NCBI GenBank assembly: GCA_964532155.1
Contig: CAZHGN010000002.1
Span: forward strand, 1 to 64,000
Source: HGM11416 sp964532155
GTDB taxonomy: Bacteria; Bacillota; Clostridia; Christensenellales; Borkfalkiaceae
DNA: 64,000 nt
Reading direction: 5' to 3'
A model generated the notes under the pieces. It made no database searches. It saw nothing but the letters and a program-made list of their open reading frames with translations, and was not told where the DNA came from. The position numbers and the translations under genes are program-made. Below are positions 7,883 through 16,380 of the stretch, in pieces. How positions within the stretch are numbered: the stretch's first letter is position 1; every line of letters starts with the position of its first letter.

Positions 7883-9463
7883 ATGAATTACAAGACGTTT
7901 GGCATAATGCTCGACTGTTCGCGCAACGCCGTTCCCACTGTAAAAACGCTTAAAAAGTTTATCGACGTTATATCCGATTTGGGGTATAACGCGCTTCAAT
8001 TGTATATCGAAGATACGCTTAACGTCGACGGTCAGCCTTACCTCGGCTATATGCGCGGCGGCTATACCGTAAGCGATATCAAAGAAGTGGACGCTTACGC
8101 CGCTTCGCACGGAATAGAACTTATTCCCGCCCTTCAAACGCTTGCGCATTTTACCAATACCGTAAAACTCGACGAGTATAGCGATATCGTCGACGTCAAC
8201 GATATTTTGCTTATCGGCGAAGAAAAAACGTATAAGCTCATCGACGATATTTTCGCCACGGTCGCAAAATGCTTTTCGACTAAGCGCGTAAATATCGGTA
8301 TGGACGAAGCGCACCTTGTCGGCTTGGGCAAATATCTCGACAAGCACGGTTTTTGCAACCGACATGAATTGCTCGCAAAGCATCTTAAAATAGTTGCCGA
8401 AATTGCAGAAAAGTACGGGTTCGAACTTCAAATGTGGAGCGATATGTTCTTTAGGCTTCACAACAACGGCGAATATTATTGCACCGAGCCCGTTCTTCCC
8501 GCAAACGTTGCCGACGATATCCCCGCAAACGTAACTCCCTTGTACTGGGACTATTATCATACTGCCGAGGCAGACTACGATATTATGTTCGAGGAACATA
8601 AAAAATTCAACCGCGACACTTGGTTCGTGGGCGGTATTTGGAGCTGGATAGGCTTTGCGCCGGCAAACGCTTATACGCTCGCCACGATGAAAGCGGGTAT
8701 TAAAAGTTCGTTCAGATACGGTGTAAATCACGCAATCTTCGCGATGTGGGGGGACGACGGCAAGGAATGCTCGTTCTTTGCGCTATTGCCCTCTATTTTC
8801 GCCGTTTCGCGCTATGCCGCAGGCGAGTTCGACGACGAAAAAATCAAGCGCGAATTCGAAGAAAAATACGGTATTCCGTTCGATTCTTTCAGCGCGCTCG
8901 ATATGCTCAATACGCGCAACGGCAAGCTTAGCAACAACCCCGTCGCCAAACACGTTTTTTATAACGATCCCTTCCTCGGACTTTTAGATCACGCTTACGC
9001 CGATTACGTACCTACTCCGTACGCCGAAATCGAAAAGAAACTTACGGCCACTTTAGAGACAGCCGGGGAGTACGCGTATATTTTCGACAGTGCGGTAAAA
9101 CTTTGCCGCGTTCTTGAAATTAAAGAGACGCTCGGACTTAGAATTCGCAAGGCGTACGCAGATAAAAACAGGGAAGAACTTGGCAAAATCGTAGACGAGA
9201 TGAAAGAACTTTCTTGCCGTTTAGACGATTTTTATTCGGCGTTTAAAACTCTTTGGTATAAAGAAAACAAGTCTTTCGGTTTCGAGGTTCAAGACGCGCG
9301 CATCGGCGGCGTTATGAACAGAGTTCGTTCTTGCCGCGAAAGGATAGAAGAATACCTTTTAAGCGGAACCGAAATCGAAGAACTCGAAACCGAACTTTTA
9401 CCGTACGATAGACCGCTGACTATTTATGCCTACAGAAGAATGGTCAGCCCGAGCGAGCTTTGA
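7883..9463 (+). CDS. GH20-like beta-N-acetylhexosaminidase
   Basis: A 526-residue TIM-barrel protein related to glycoside hydrolase family 20. The N-terminus has no signal peptide. VNIGMDEAHLVGLGKY holds the adjacent Asp-Glu pair (D141, E142) that GH20 enzymes use for substrate-assisted catalysis. LQMWSDMFFR and FVGGIWSWIGFAP supply conserved barrel Trp residues, and MWGDDGKECS follows. Family members release terminal GlcNAc or GalNAc from glycans; a cytosolic location suggests action on imported oligosaccharides. I chose ATG 7883 because it follows GTGAGG at good spacing; an in-frame ATG 16 codons upstream lacks a ribosome-binding site. It overlaps the following phosphopantetheinyl transferase gene by 4 bp. 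Confidence 0.75.
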   Translation: MNYKTFGIMLDCSRNAVPTVKTLKKFIDVISDLGYNALQLYIEDTLNVDGQPYLGYMRGGYTVSDIKEVDAYAASHGIELIPALQTLAHFTNTVKLDEYSDIVDVNDILLIGEEKTYKLIDDIFATVAKCFSTKRVNIGMDEAHLVGLGKYLDKHGFCNRHELLAKHLKIVAEIAEKYGFELQMWSDMFFRLHNNGEYYCTEPVLPANVADDIPANVTPLYWDYYHTAEADYDIMFEEHKKFNRDTWFVGGIWSWIGFAPANAYTLATMKAGIKSSFRYGVNHAIFAMWGDDGKECSFFALLPSIFAVSRYAAGEFDDEKIKREFEEKYGIPFDSFSALDMLNTRNGKLSNNPVAKHVFYNDPFLGLLDHAYADYVPTPYAEIEKKLTATLETAGEYAYIFDSAVKLCRVLEIKETLGLRIRKAYADKNREELGKIVDEMKELSCRLDDFYSAFKTLWYKENKSFGFEVQDARIGGVMNRVRSCRERIEEYLLSGTEIEELETELLPYDRPLTIYAYRRMVSPSEL

Positions 9464-10113
9464 TTTTGAACGATAAATCTAAAACGATTCGCGTTTATAT
9501 AACAGATATATCGGGGCTCGGCGTGGACGATATTCCCGTCGAAACCCTCGATAATCGCGTTATAGACCGATTTATGCAGTTAAAAGGCGTTCCCGAAAAG
9601 GCGGTGCAGACGGCGGTTGCACATTTGTTAAGTCGGTATATCGTGCGCGATTACGGCAATGCTCAAATCGTCAAGGACGACTTCGGTAAGCCTTTTTACG
9701 CCAATTTACCGCTTTTCCTATCGGTTTCGCATAGCGATAACTTGGTCGTTTCGTCCCTTTACTTTCAAAACCACGGAGTAGACGTCGAACTTATCCGTTC
9801 CGTGCCCGAAAGGACGGCAAGGGGAGTTTTATCCAAAGAAGAATACGAGCGCTTTGACGCTGCTGTCGAACCGCAAAAAAGCGAACTTTTTGCAAGATTT
9901 TTTACTCAAAAGGAAAGTTTTGTTAAAAAAGACGGTAAGGGTTTTACCGTAAAACCGCGCGACGTCGTTTTTCCGTCCGCTACGTTTTTTTGCACCGAAT
10001 ATTTGGAGAAGGGAGGCAAACGGTATTGCTTGACCGCCTGTACCGACGCCGCCGCTACGATTGAAATTATTTCCGTTTCTAACGGCGAAATAATCGATTA
10101 TTTTAAAAAATAA
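9460..10113 (+). CDS. 4'-phosphopantetheinyl transferase (Sfp type)
   Basis: A 217-residue Sfp/HetI-type transferase that moves phosphopantetheine from CoA to a carrier-protein serine. HGVDVELIR (about residue 105) carries the Mg-binding Asp and Glu, and FFTQKESFVKKDGKGF (about 148) is the WxxKEAxxK signature. The N-terminal half is the first pseudo-repeat. The start appears to be TTG, overlapping the previous stop; no in-frame ATG occurs until 9573. No carrier-protein or synthase genes are visible here, so the target may be the fatty-acid ACP. The gene is followed by a copy of the dispersed 19-bp element. Confidence 0.8.
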   Translation: MILNDKSKTIRVYITDISGLGVDDIPVETLDNRVIDRFMQLKGVPEKAVQTAVAHLLSRYIVRDYGNAQIVKDDFGKPFYANLPLFLSVSHSDNLVVSSLYFQNHGVDVELIRSVPERTARGVLSKEEYERFDAAVEPQKSELFARFFTQKESFVKKDGKGFTVKPRDVVFPSATFFCTEYLEKGGKRYCLTACTDAAATIEIISVSNGEIIDYFKK

Positions 10114-10129
10114 ACAACAAAAAACCGCG

Positions 10130-10148
10130 CTATAAGTCGATTATCGGT
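10130..10148 (+). repeat. Dispersed 19-bp element, copy 1
   Basis: CTATAAGTCGATTATCGGT, 17 bp after the stop of the phosphopantetheinyl transferase. It is preceded by AACAACAAAAAACCGCG, the same flank as the copy at 53282. It matches the consensus CTATAGGTCGATTATCGGC. Confidence 0.85.
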
Positions 10149-10165
10149 ATTTACTTCTTCGCTCT

Positions 10166-10224
10166 TTGCTTCTTTTGGCTTCCTCCGGGAGGAAGCTGTC
10201 GCCGTAAGGTGACTGAAGGAGCAA
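10166..10224 (+). repeat. Cloverleaf-like inverted-repeat element (MITE/REP-like)
   Basis: Three nested stems can be drawn. The outer stem is TTGCTTCTT (10166-10174) with AAGGAGCAA (10216-10224), including a G-U pair. One hairpin is CTTCCTCC/GGAGGAAG (10179-10195), and a second is GTCGCC-GTAA-GGTGAC (10198-10213). This double-hairpin layout, with GGGAG..CTGTCGCC..GGTGACTGAAGGAG, resembles short palindromic elements I know as common in genomes of gut Clostridia. It is intergenic and lacks any ORF. It has no tRNA-like T-arm. Confidence 0.6.
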
Positions 10225-10501
10225 GCGCGTTGTATAAAGTTGCTTTTTTAATAGCAATTATTAACAATCATTGCATCGTCGAGCCAAAAAAAAGCGTCTT
10301 CGTAATCCCTGAACCGAGACTCTTTTTGTATGGCGGAGAGCTTGAATTTTGCAAGCGATATCTTCCACATAATCGAGTTTTTTAATACTACCGATATTGC
10401 ACGTAATCGAGATTTTTAAGTTTTTAAATAACGGCAAGGTGTTAGTAACGACGGTTAGCTAACGAACGTTATAAAAATCCTGAAAACACGTGTTAAAACG
10501 C

Positions 10502-10558
10502 TTGACAGCGAAGCGGTTTAAGTATATAATCTTGCTGTAAAGTAAAAAACCTTTACAG
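10502..10558 (+). promoter_or_regulatory. Sigma-A promoter of ylxM-ffh with downstream inverted repeat
   Basis: TTGACA (10502-10507), a 17-bp spacer and TATAAT (10525-10530) are a full consensus promoter. Right after the -10 a perfect inverted repeat CTGTAAAG-8-CTTTACAG (10535-10558) covers the expected transcription start and ends next to the ribosome-binding site AGGGTGG. It may be an operator or a 5' hairpin. The stretch 10231-10500 before it shows nothing I recognise. Confidence 0.8.
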
Positions 10559-10569
10559 GGTGGTTGCAA

Positions 10570-10878
10570 ATGGAAACAAAAGCTCCGTCGTTATATAGGG
10601 CGTTCGTTATGTACGGCGCGCTTTTAACCGATAAACAACGCGAGATTTTCGAGGATTATTTCGGGCTCGATTTGTCGCTCGGCGAAATTGCGGAGTTGCG
10701 CGGCGTATCGCGGCAAGCGGTCAAGGACGCGCTTTCGCATGCCGAAAAGCAGCTTGCCGTTTACGAGGAGCGTTTGTGCTTTTGCTCTCGTATCGACGAG
10801 GCTGACGCTTTGCTCGAATCGCTCGGCACACCCGCCGCCGCAAGGCAGCAAATAAAAGACCTAATGGAGGGCAGATAA
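10570..10878 (+). CDS. ylxM: YlxM, SRP-associated HTH protein (UPF0122)
   Basis: A 102-residue helix-turn-helix protein of the YlxM/UPF0122 family. ALLTDKQREIFEDYFGLDLSLGEIAELRGVSRQAVKDAL is diagnostic, similar to sigma region 4. The family is always linked to ffh and is thought to modulate the signal recognition particle. ATG 10570 is preferred over the TTG two codons upstream because AGGGTGG is then well spaced. It overlaps ffh by one base and is driven by the consensus promoter at 10502. Confidence 0.9.
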   Translation: METKAPSLYRAFVMYGALLTDKQREIFEDYFGLDLSLGEIAELRGVSRQAVKDALSHAEKQLAVYEERLCFCSRIDEADALLESLGTPAAARQQIKDLMEGR

Positions 10879-12191
10879 TGGCGGCTTTTTCATCGCTCGG
10901 CGAAAAGCTTAATCACGTTTTCAGCAAGCTTACCAAGCGCGGCAAACTCACCGAGCTCGAGATCAAGCAAGCCATGCGCGAAATCCGTATCGCTCTGCTC
11001 GAGGCGGACGTCAATCTCGGCGTCGTTAAAAAGTTCGTTGCCGACGTGTCCGAAAAGGCGCTCGGTCAAGAAATATTAAAAAGTTTAAGTCCGGCACAGC
11101 AAGTTATAAAGATCGTCAACGAAGAACTCGTTGTGCTTATGGGCAGTACGAACAGCAAGCTTGCCGTTGCTTCTGCTCCGCCGACAGTCGTTATGATGTG
11201 CGGTCTGCAAGGCGCGGGCAAAACGACTCTTTGCGCAAAACTCGGCGCACATCTTAAAAAACAGGGCAAAAAGCCGCTGTTGGTCGCTTGCGACGTATAC
11301 CGTCCCGCTGCGATAGATCAGCTTAAAACGATGGGGCAAAAAGCCGATTGCGAGGTGTTCTCGCTCGGGCAAATCGATCCCGTGGACATTGCCAAAAAAG
11401 CCGTTGCACACGCCGAACGTTACGGATTCGATTACGTTCTGCTCGACACCGCAGGCAGGCTTCAAATAGACGAAAAGCTTATGCAAGAGCTCGAAAACGT
11501 CAAAGCCGCCGTTTCGCCTACCGAAATATTGCTCACCGTCGATTCTATGACCGGGCAAGTGGCGGTTGACGTCGCGCAAACCTTTAACGAGCGGCTCGAC
11601 ATAACCGGCGTGGTGCTTACCAAGCTCGACGGCGATACTCGCGGCGGTGCGTGCCTTTCGATCAAGGCGGTTACCGGCAAGCCCATTAAGTTTTCGAGCG
11701 TGGGCGAAAAAATCGGCGATCTGGAGCCTTTTTATCCCGATCGTATGGCAAAACGCATTCTCGGTATGGGCGACGTGCTTTCTATAATAGAAAAAGCGCA
11801 GGAAGCCGTTACCGAAGAAGACGCGAAAAAAATGGAGAAAAAACTGCGCGAAAACTCCTTCAATCTCGAAGATTATCTCGAGCAGTTCTCAATGATAAAA
11901 AAGATGGGCGGTTTCGGGAGCGTGCTCGGCATGATGCCGGGAATGGCGCGCGTTAAAGAAAGCGACATCGACGAAAAAAAGATAGAGCGCATTAAGGCGA
12001 TTATTTTATCGATGACGGTGCGCGAACGTCGCAATCCCGACGTGCTTAACTATTCGCGCAAAATGCGCGTTGCAAAGGGTAGCGGTACTACTATTCAAGA
12101 GGTAAATTCACTCTTAAAACAGTACGAGCAGACCAAGCAAATGATGAAACAGCTCAAAAACAAAGGCGGCAAGTTGCCGTTCAAGTTCTGA
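10878..12191 (+). CDS. ffh: Signal recognition particle protein Ffh (SRP54)
   Basis: A 437-residue SRP GTPase that binds signal peptides on ribosomes and docks with FtsY. The N domain is followed by the G domain with GLQGAGKTT (G1), [16 protein letters not shown] (G3) and [10 protein letters not shown] (G4). The Met-rich M domain ([18 protein letters not shown] onwards) binds 4.5S RNA and signal sequences. Length is typical. It is the second gene of the ylxM-ffh-rpsP-khpA-rimM-trmD operon. Confidence 0.97.
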   Translation: MAAFSSLGEKLNHVFSKLTKRGKLTELEIKQAMREIRIALLEADVNLGVVKKFVADVSEKALGQEILKSLSPAQQVIKIVNEELVVLMGSTNSKLAVASAPPTVVMMCGLQGAGKTTLCAKLGAHLKKQGKKPLLVACDVYRPAAIDQLKTMGQKADCEVFSLGQIDPVDIAKKAVAHAERYGFDYVLLDTAGRLQIDEKLMQELENVKAAVSPTEILLTVDSMTGQVAVDVAQTFNERLDITGVVLTKLDGDTRGGACLSIKAVTGKPIKFSSVGEKIGDLEPFYPDRMAKRILGMGDVLSIIEKAQEAVTEEDAKKMEKKLRENSFNLEDYLEQFSMIKKMGGFGSVLGMMPGMARVKESDIDEKKIERIKAIILSMTVRERRNPDVLNYSRKMRVAKGSGTTIQEVNSLLKQYEQTKQMMKQLKNKGGKLPFKF

Positions 12192-12228
12192 GAATAAAAA
12201 CGTAAATAATTTCCCGGAGGATGGAAAA

Positions 12229-12525
12229 ATGGCAGTAAAAATGAGATTAACCAGAATGGGCGACAAGAAGAGCCCTTTCTACCGTATCGTAGTCGTTGAC
12301 TCGAGGGTTGCTCGCGACGGTAAGTATATCGACAAAGTCGGTCACTACAATCCTATCGCTAACCCCGCAGAAGTCGTTATCGACGCCGATAAAGCTAAAG
12401 ATTGGCTCGCGAAAGGCGTTCAGCCTACCGAAACCGTAAGAGCCCTTCTTTTGAACGCAGGCATTATCGAAAAGCCCGCAAAACTTTCTCCCTCTAAGAC
12501 CAATCCCAAGAAGAAGAAAGACTAA
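12229..12525 (+). CDS. rpsP: 30S ribosomal protein S16
   Basis: A 98-residue S16 protein starting [26 protein letters not shown], the conserved N-terminus of the family. It helps assemble the 30S body. A strong ribosome-binding site CCCGGAGG precedes the start. Codon choice in this gene is more biased than in its neighbours, as expected for a highly expressed protein. Confidence 0.97.
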   Translation: MAVKMRLTRMGDKKSPFYRIVVVDSRVARDGKYIDKVGHYNPIANPAEVVIDADKAKDWLAKGVQPTETVRALLLNAGIIEKPAKLSPSKTNPKKKKD

Positions 12526-12680
12526 TTAACGGTGTGCTTCCGTCGCGGTGGAATACGCTTGTCGCTAATCAGCGTGCGGCGTGTTTTTCCGCTACGGTAT
12601 AAGCCGTTCGAATTATCATTGGCGCTTTTGTCCGTCGCAATGCGCGGCGCGGCTTTTGCGGCAATTTAACGGAGAATATT

Positions 12681-12938
12681 ATGAACGAAATGCTTGATTT
12701 GGTAAAATACATCGTCGGTACGTTTGCGGAACACCCCGACGACGTTAAGTATTTGGTCGACCAAAACGGAAACCTCGTTAACCTCACCGTTGTTTTGGAC
12801 GAAGAGGATATGGGCAAAGTGATCGGTCGTCAGGGCAAAATTGCAAAAGCAATGAGAACGCTCGTTAAAGCGGCTTCTGCAAAGAGCGGATTGAGATATA
12901 ATATCGAAATCAAAGAAAAAAGCGAAATCGCCGAATAA
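12681..12938 (+). CDS. khpA: KhpA KH-domain RNA-binding protein
   Basis: An 85-residue single KH domain with the GxxG loop in GKVIGRQGKIAKAMR. KhpA (YlqC), usually with KhpB, binds RNA and affects cell elongation in Firmicutes. Its place between rpsP and rimM is the standard one. A 155-bp gap with GC-rich imperfect repeats separates it from rpsP. Confidence 0.93.
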   Translation: MNEMLDLVKYIVGTFAEHPDDVKYLVDQNGNLVNLTVVLDEEDMGKVIGRQGKIAKAMRTLVKAASAKSGLRYNIEIKEKSEIAE

Positions 12939-12943
12939 CCGTA

Positions 12944-13441
12944 ATGGATAAATTACTCGTCGGAGTTATTGTCAAACCGCAAGGAATAAGGGGCGAGGTG
13001 AAAGTTAAACTTTTCACCGACGACTTTTATTCGGTGAGCGCTTTGAAAGAGATTTTTATTGACGACGTCCCGTATCCCGTGCTAAAAATGCGCAGCGATA
13101 AGGACGTCTTTATGCTTTTTAAGGGAATTGCCGATCGTAACGCGGCGGAAACTCTCCGCGGTAAGGAAATTTTTGCCGATAAAAGCAAGGTCAGAAAGCA
13201 AAAGGGCAGGTACTTTATTTGCGACGTTTTAGGTTGCGATCTTGTTTTGAGCGACGGTACCGTCTTCGGCAGAATTGTTGATATTTTAAGCGCGCGTACC
13301 GATATTTATTACGTCGATACGCCCGACGGTCGGATGCTTTTTCCGATGATTCCCGAACTTAAAGCCGACTATGACGTGGATAATAAAAGGGTAACCGTCG
13401 ATAAGGATGTTTTTATGAACGAGGTTCATTATGCGGATTGA
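12944..13441 (+). CDS. rimM: 16S rRNA processing/ribosome maturation factor RimM
   Basis: A 165-residue RimM. The N-terminal KPQGIRGEVKVKLFTDD is the conserved RimM beta-barrel motif, and the C-terminal PRC-barrel has YFICDVLGCDLV and MLFPMIPELKADYDVDNKRV. RimM binds S19 and helps 30S head maturation. It overlaps trmD by 11 bp. Confidence 0.95.
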   Translation: MDKLLVGVIVKPQGIRGEVKVKLFTDDFYSVSALKEIFIDDVPYPVLKMRSDKDVFMLFKGIADRNAAETLRGKEIFADKSKVRKQKGRYFICDVLGCDLVLSDGTVFGRIVDILSARTDIYYVDTPDGRMLFPMIPELKADYDVDNKRVTVDKDVFMNEVHYAD

Positions 13442-14210
13442 TATTCTTACCCTTTTTCCCGAAATGTTTACGCCGCTGTCCGAAAGCATTATCGGACGTG
13501 CCGTCAAGGACGGAAAAGTGCAAATTAATATCGTCAATATTCGCGACTACTCGGCGGATAAACATTTGAAATGCGACGACTATCCCTTCGGCGGCGGCGC
13601 AGGCATGCTTATGACGCCTCAGCCCATCGTTTCGGCGTTCGAAAGCGTCGACAAGGAGCATAACGCCCTTCGCATTTATATGTCACCTAAAGGGCGTAGG
13701 TTCGAGCAAAAGCATATTAAAAAGCTTTTGAAAAACGACCACATAGTTTTGCTTTGCGGACATTACGAGGGAGTGGATCAGCGTGCGCTCGACGGCTATG
13801 TCGACGACGAAATTTCCATCGGAGATTACGTTTTGACCGGGGGCGAACTCCCTGCGATGGTCGTTACCGACGCCATTTGCCGTTACGTAGACGGCGTTTT
13901 GGAAAGCGAAAGTCTTAAAGACGAAAGCTTTACGGATAACCTTTTGGAATATCCTCATTACACGCGCCCTGCCGATTTCAACGGAAAAAAGGTGCCCGAC
14001 GTTCTTCTTTCGGGCAATCATAAGCTGGTTGACGAATGGCGAATTGCTCGCGCGGAGGAAATTACCAAGGAAAAACGCCCCGACCTTTATCGCAAATATA
14101 TTCGCGCAAAAGAGCGTGCGGAAGAAAAAAAGCGCAAGGAAAAGGAGCGTTTAAGGGCTGAACGCCGTGCCGCCAAAAACAAGGGCAACTCAGACGAAAA
14201 ACCCGAATAA
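13431..14210 (+). CDS. trmD: tRNA (guanine-37-N1)-methyltransferase TrmD
   Basis: A 259-residue SPOUT methyltransferase that makes m1G37 in tRNA with SAM. MRIDILTLFPEMF opens the protein. The trefoil-knot region has LCGHYEGVDQRALD and SIGDYVLTGGELPAM. The C-terminal domain has NLLEYPHYTRP and VPDVLLSGNH. After the normal end is a Lys/Arg/Glu-rich tail of about 30 residues (EEKKRKEKERLRAERRAAKN). The stop codon lies inside an inverted copy of the dispersed element, so the tail may have been truncated or extended by its insertion. Confidence 0.96.
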   Translation: MRIDILTLFPEMFTPLSESIIGRAVKDGKVQINIVNIRDYSADKHLKCDDYPFGGGAGMLMTPQPIVSAFESVDKEHNALRIYMSPKGRRFEQKHIKKLLKNDHIVLLCGHYEGVDQRALDGYVDDEISIGDYVLTGGELPAMVVTDAICRYVDGVLESESLKDESFTDNLLEYPHYTRPADFNGKKVPDVLLSGNHKLVDEWRIARAEEITKEKRPDLYRKYIRAKERAEEKKRKEKERLRAERRAAKNKGNSDEKPE

Positions 14211-14222
14211 TCGACTTATAGG
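14203..14222 (-). repeat. Dispersed 19-bp element, copy 2 (inverted)
   Basis: Read on the minus strand this is CCTATAAGTCGATTATTCGG. It overlaps the trmD stop codon (TAA 14208-14210) and ends 12 bp before the next start codon. The A/T-rich flank (AAAAAGCCTGC on the minus strand) is kept. Confidence 0.75.
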
Positions 14223-14234
14223 CAGGCTTTTTAT

Positions 14235-14741
14235 ATGTATTTGAGAGAATATAGACCGACCGACGCCGAAAAAATCGTGGAATGGATGGACAACGAGCGC
14301 GATTTTTATTATTGGTCCGCCGACCGCTACGGACATTATCCTATACAGCCGAGCGAAATTAATTTAAACTACGACCGCTGCAGTAAAAAGACCTTTTTTA
14401 AGCCGATGATCGCGGAAATAGACGGAAAGCCCGTCGGGCATTTTATTTTACGAACGCCCGGCGCCGATCCGCGCGTTATACGGATAGGCTTCGTTGTCGT
14501 CGATAAGAATTTTCGTGGGCAGGGCTTGGGTAAGCTGCTTATACAAAAAGCGGTTGCTTATGCAAAAAAACGTTTAAACGCGCGAGAGATAAACCTCGGT
14601 GTGTTTAAGCAAAACGAGTCGGCTATTCGGTGTTATACCGCCGTCGGTTTTGCCGTTTCCGACGAGGCGGACGAGCTGTCTTCCTTTAACTATAACGGCG
14701 AAAATTGGGAATATTTAAAGATGGTTTACTTGGGTGAATAA
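14235..14741 (+). CDS. GNAT family N-acetyltransferase
   Basis: A 168-residue GNAT acetyltransferase. IGFVVVDKNFRGQGLGKLLIQKAVAYA (about residues 75-105) is motif A with the acetyl-CoA pyrophosphate loop. GVFKQNESAIRCYTAVGF is motif B. The acceptor is unknown; family members acetylate amines such as protein N-termini, amino sugars or antibiotics. It lies between trmD and rbgA, where rplS is usually found in Firmicutes. Confidence 0.85.
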   Translation: MYLREYRPTDAEKIVEWMDNERDFYYWSADRYGHYPIQPSEINLNYDRCSKKTFFKPMIAEIDGKPVGHFILRTPGADPRVIRIGFVVVDKNFRGQGLGKLLIQKAVAYAKKRLNAREINLGVFKQNESAIRCYTAVGFAVSDEADELSSFNYNGENWEYLKMVYLGE

Positions 14742-14868
14742 CTACCCAAATGTGCCGTTTTCGGTGCTATAGACCACTTTTTATATTATTAAGTAAGAAA
14801 ACAAAAGGGATATTGCCGCCGTAAAATTCGGCATTTTAATACGGCATTTTAAAAAGCGAGGTGATACA

Positions 14869-15723
14869 ATGGATTTAGGACACGTTCAATGGTTTCCGGG
14901 GCATATGACCAAGGCAATGAGAATGATGGAAGATAACGTCAAGCTCGTCGACGGCGTGATTTTTGTTCTGGATGCGCGCGCGCCGTTTTCATGTATTAAC
15001 GAAACGCTTGAAAAAAAATTGGGCAACAGACCCTTTCTTTACGTGCTGAATAAGTGCGATATGGTTACCGAATCCGACCGAGATCGTATGGTTTCCGCGC
15101 TTGTCGCGAGCGGAAGAAAGGTTGTAACTTCGGTGGGAACGACCGCCGGCGGTTGTAAAGCGATTTATCCCGCGTTTAGGGCGCTACTAAACGACAAGAT
15201 CGCGCGTAACGAGGCGAAAGGGATAAAAAAGACCTTGCGCGCAATGGTTTGCGGCGTGCCGAACACCGGCAAGTCGACGGTAATTAACGCCTTGTGCGGT
15301 AAAAAAGCCACGCAAGTCGGCAATAAAGCGGGCGTAACGCGCGGTAAGCAGTGGATACGGCTCGACGGTTTTGAACTGCTCGACACTCCGGGCACGATGC
15401 CGCCGTCGATCGACGACAACGAAAAGGGCTTGAACCTTGCGTTTATAGGCGGGCTTAACGACGCTATAATCGACGAGGGTGATTTGTGCCTTGCTTTAAT
15501 CGAACGGCTTTTGGTGATTCGTCCGTCCGCATTGACCGAAAAATACGGTATTGAGGTCGAGGGTAAAGCGCCTCTTGCCGTTTACGAAAGCATTTGCGAA
15601 AAACGCGGTTATCTTGCGCGCGGCGGCGTATACGATTATTCACGGTGTGCTTTAGCCGTCATCGACGATTTCAGAAAATGCCGTCTCGGGAAAATTTGTT
15701 TGGAGGCAAAAACCGCGCTATAA
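14869..15723 (+). CDS. rbgA: Ribosome biogenesis GTPase RbgA (YlqF)
   Basis: A 284-residue circularly permuted GTPase. The G4 motif NKCD comes first (about residue 62), then G1 GVPNTGKST (about 134) and G3 DTPG (about 173). WFPGHMTKAMR is the conserved N-terminus. RbgA is needed for late 50S assembly in Firmicutes. The start follows AGCGAGGTG. The last codons and stop (KTAL-TAA) are read from the flank and first bases of a dispersed element, suggesting the C-terminus was changed by insertion. Confidence 0.94.
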   Translation: MDLGHVQWFPGHMTKAMRMMEDNVKLVDGVIFVLDARAPFSCINETLEKKLGNRPFLYVLNKCDMVTESDRDRMVSALVASGRKVVTSVGTTAGGCKAIYPAFRALLNDKIARNEAKGIKKTLRAMVCGVPNTGKSTVINALCGKKATQVGNKAGVTRGKQWIRLDGFELLDTPGTMPPSIDDNEKGLNLAFIGGLNDAIIDEGDLCLALIERLLVIRPSALTEKYGIEVEGKAPLAVYESICEKRGYLARGGVYDYSRCALAVIDDFRKCRLGKICLEAKTAL

Positions 15724-15736
15724 GTCGGTTATCAGT
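15718..15736 (+). repeat. Dispersed 19-bp element, copy 3
   Basis: CTATAAGTCGGTTATCAGT preceded by CAAAAACCGCG. It contains the stop codon of rbgA (15721-15723) and ends 4 bp before the rnhB start. Two differences fall in the palindromic core. Confidence 0.75.
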
Positions 15737-15740
15737 GCTT

Positions 15741-16358
15741 ATGACGGATAAAATGCTCGAAAAAATAAAGTACGAAAGGGAATATGAGGCGAAGGGATTT
15801 AAGTACATTGCCGGCGCCGACGAGGTAGGGCGCGGACCGCTTGCCGGCCCCGTAGTTTGCTGTGCGGTGATTATGCCCTTGGACGAAGAATCTATTATAG
15901 AGGGCGTGGACGATAGCAAAAAACTATCGGCTAAAAAGCGCGAAAAGCTGTCGGCTGAAATTTTGGAGCGTGCAATCGCCGTAAAAATTTCGCAAAAAGA
16001 GCCGACTGAAATCGACGAATTGAACATTTTAGAGGCTACCAAACAATGCATGGCGGACTGCGTGAGGGGGCTTTCGGTCAAGCCCGACATACTTTTTGCA
16101 GATGCGCTCGATATTAAAACCGACGTGCCTTGCGTGCCTTTGATTAAGGGCGACGCCATAAGTTACACTATCGGTTGCGCCTCGATTGTCGCAAAGGTTT
16201 ATAGGGATAAACTCATGGACGAATACGCCGCCGTCTACCCCGATTATCTTTTCGAAAAGAATAAGGGCTACGGCACTGCGGCGCACATTGCGGCGCTTAA
16301 GGAAAAGGGACCTTGCCCTTTGCACCGCCGCACGTTTATCAAAAACTTTTGCAAATAG
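15741..16358 (+). CDS. rnhB: Ribonuclease HII
   Basis: A 205-residue RNase HII, which cuts RNA in RNA-DNA hybrids and removes single ribonucleotides. YIAGADEVGRGPLAGPVV holds the first catalytic Asp-Glu; DDSKKLSAKKRE is also conserved. DILFADALDI and SYTIGCASIVAKVYRDKLM carry the remaining acidic residues. I chose ATG 15741, 17 bp after the rbgA stop; the reading frame stays open upstream within rbgA but that part has no RNase H similarity. Confidence 0.94.
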   Translation: MTDKMLEKIKYEREYEAKGFKYIAGADEVGRGPLAGPVVCCAVIMPLDEESIIEGVDDSKKLSAKKREKLSAEILERAIAVKISQKEPTEIDELNILEATKQCMADCVRGLSVKPDILFADALDIKTDVPCVPLIKGDAISYTIGCASIVAKVYRDKLMDEYAAVYPDYLFEKNKGYGTAAHIAALKEKGPCPLHRRTFIKNFCK

Positions 16359-16380
16359 TATATCACGGTAGGTAATAGTC

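Noticed and set aside
7751..8731. A 326-codon minus-strand frame opposite the hexosaminidase gene
   Set aside because: Antisense shadow; the plus-strand frame has the GH20 motifs and continues in an operon.
10166..10224. A cloverleaf-like fold that could suggest a tRNA
   Set aside because: It lacks a TTC-type T-arm, an anticodon arm and CCA-like end; it fits a palindromic repeat better.
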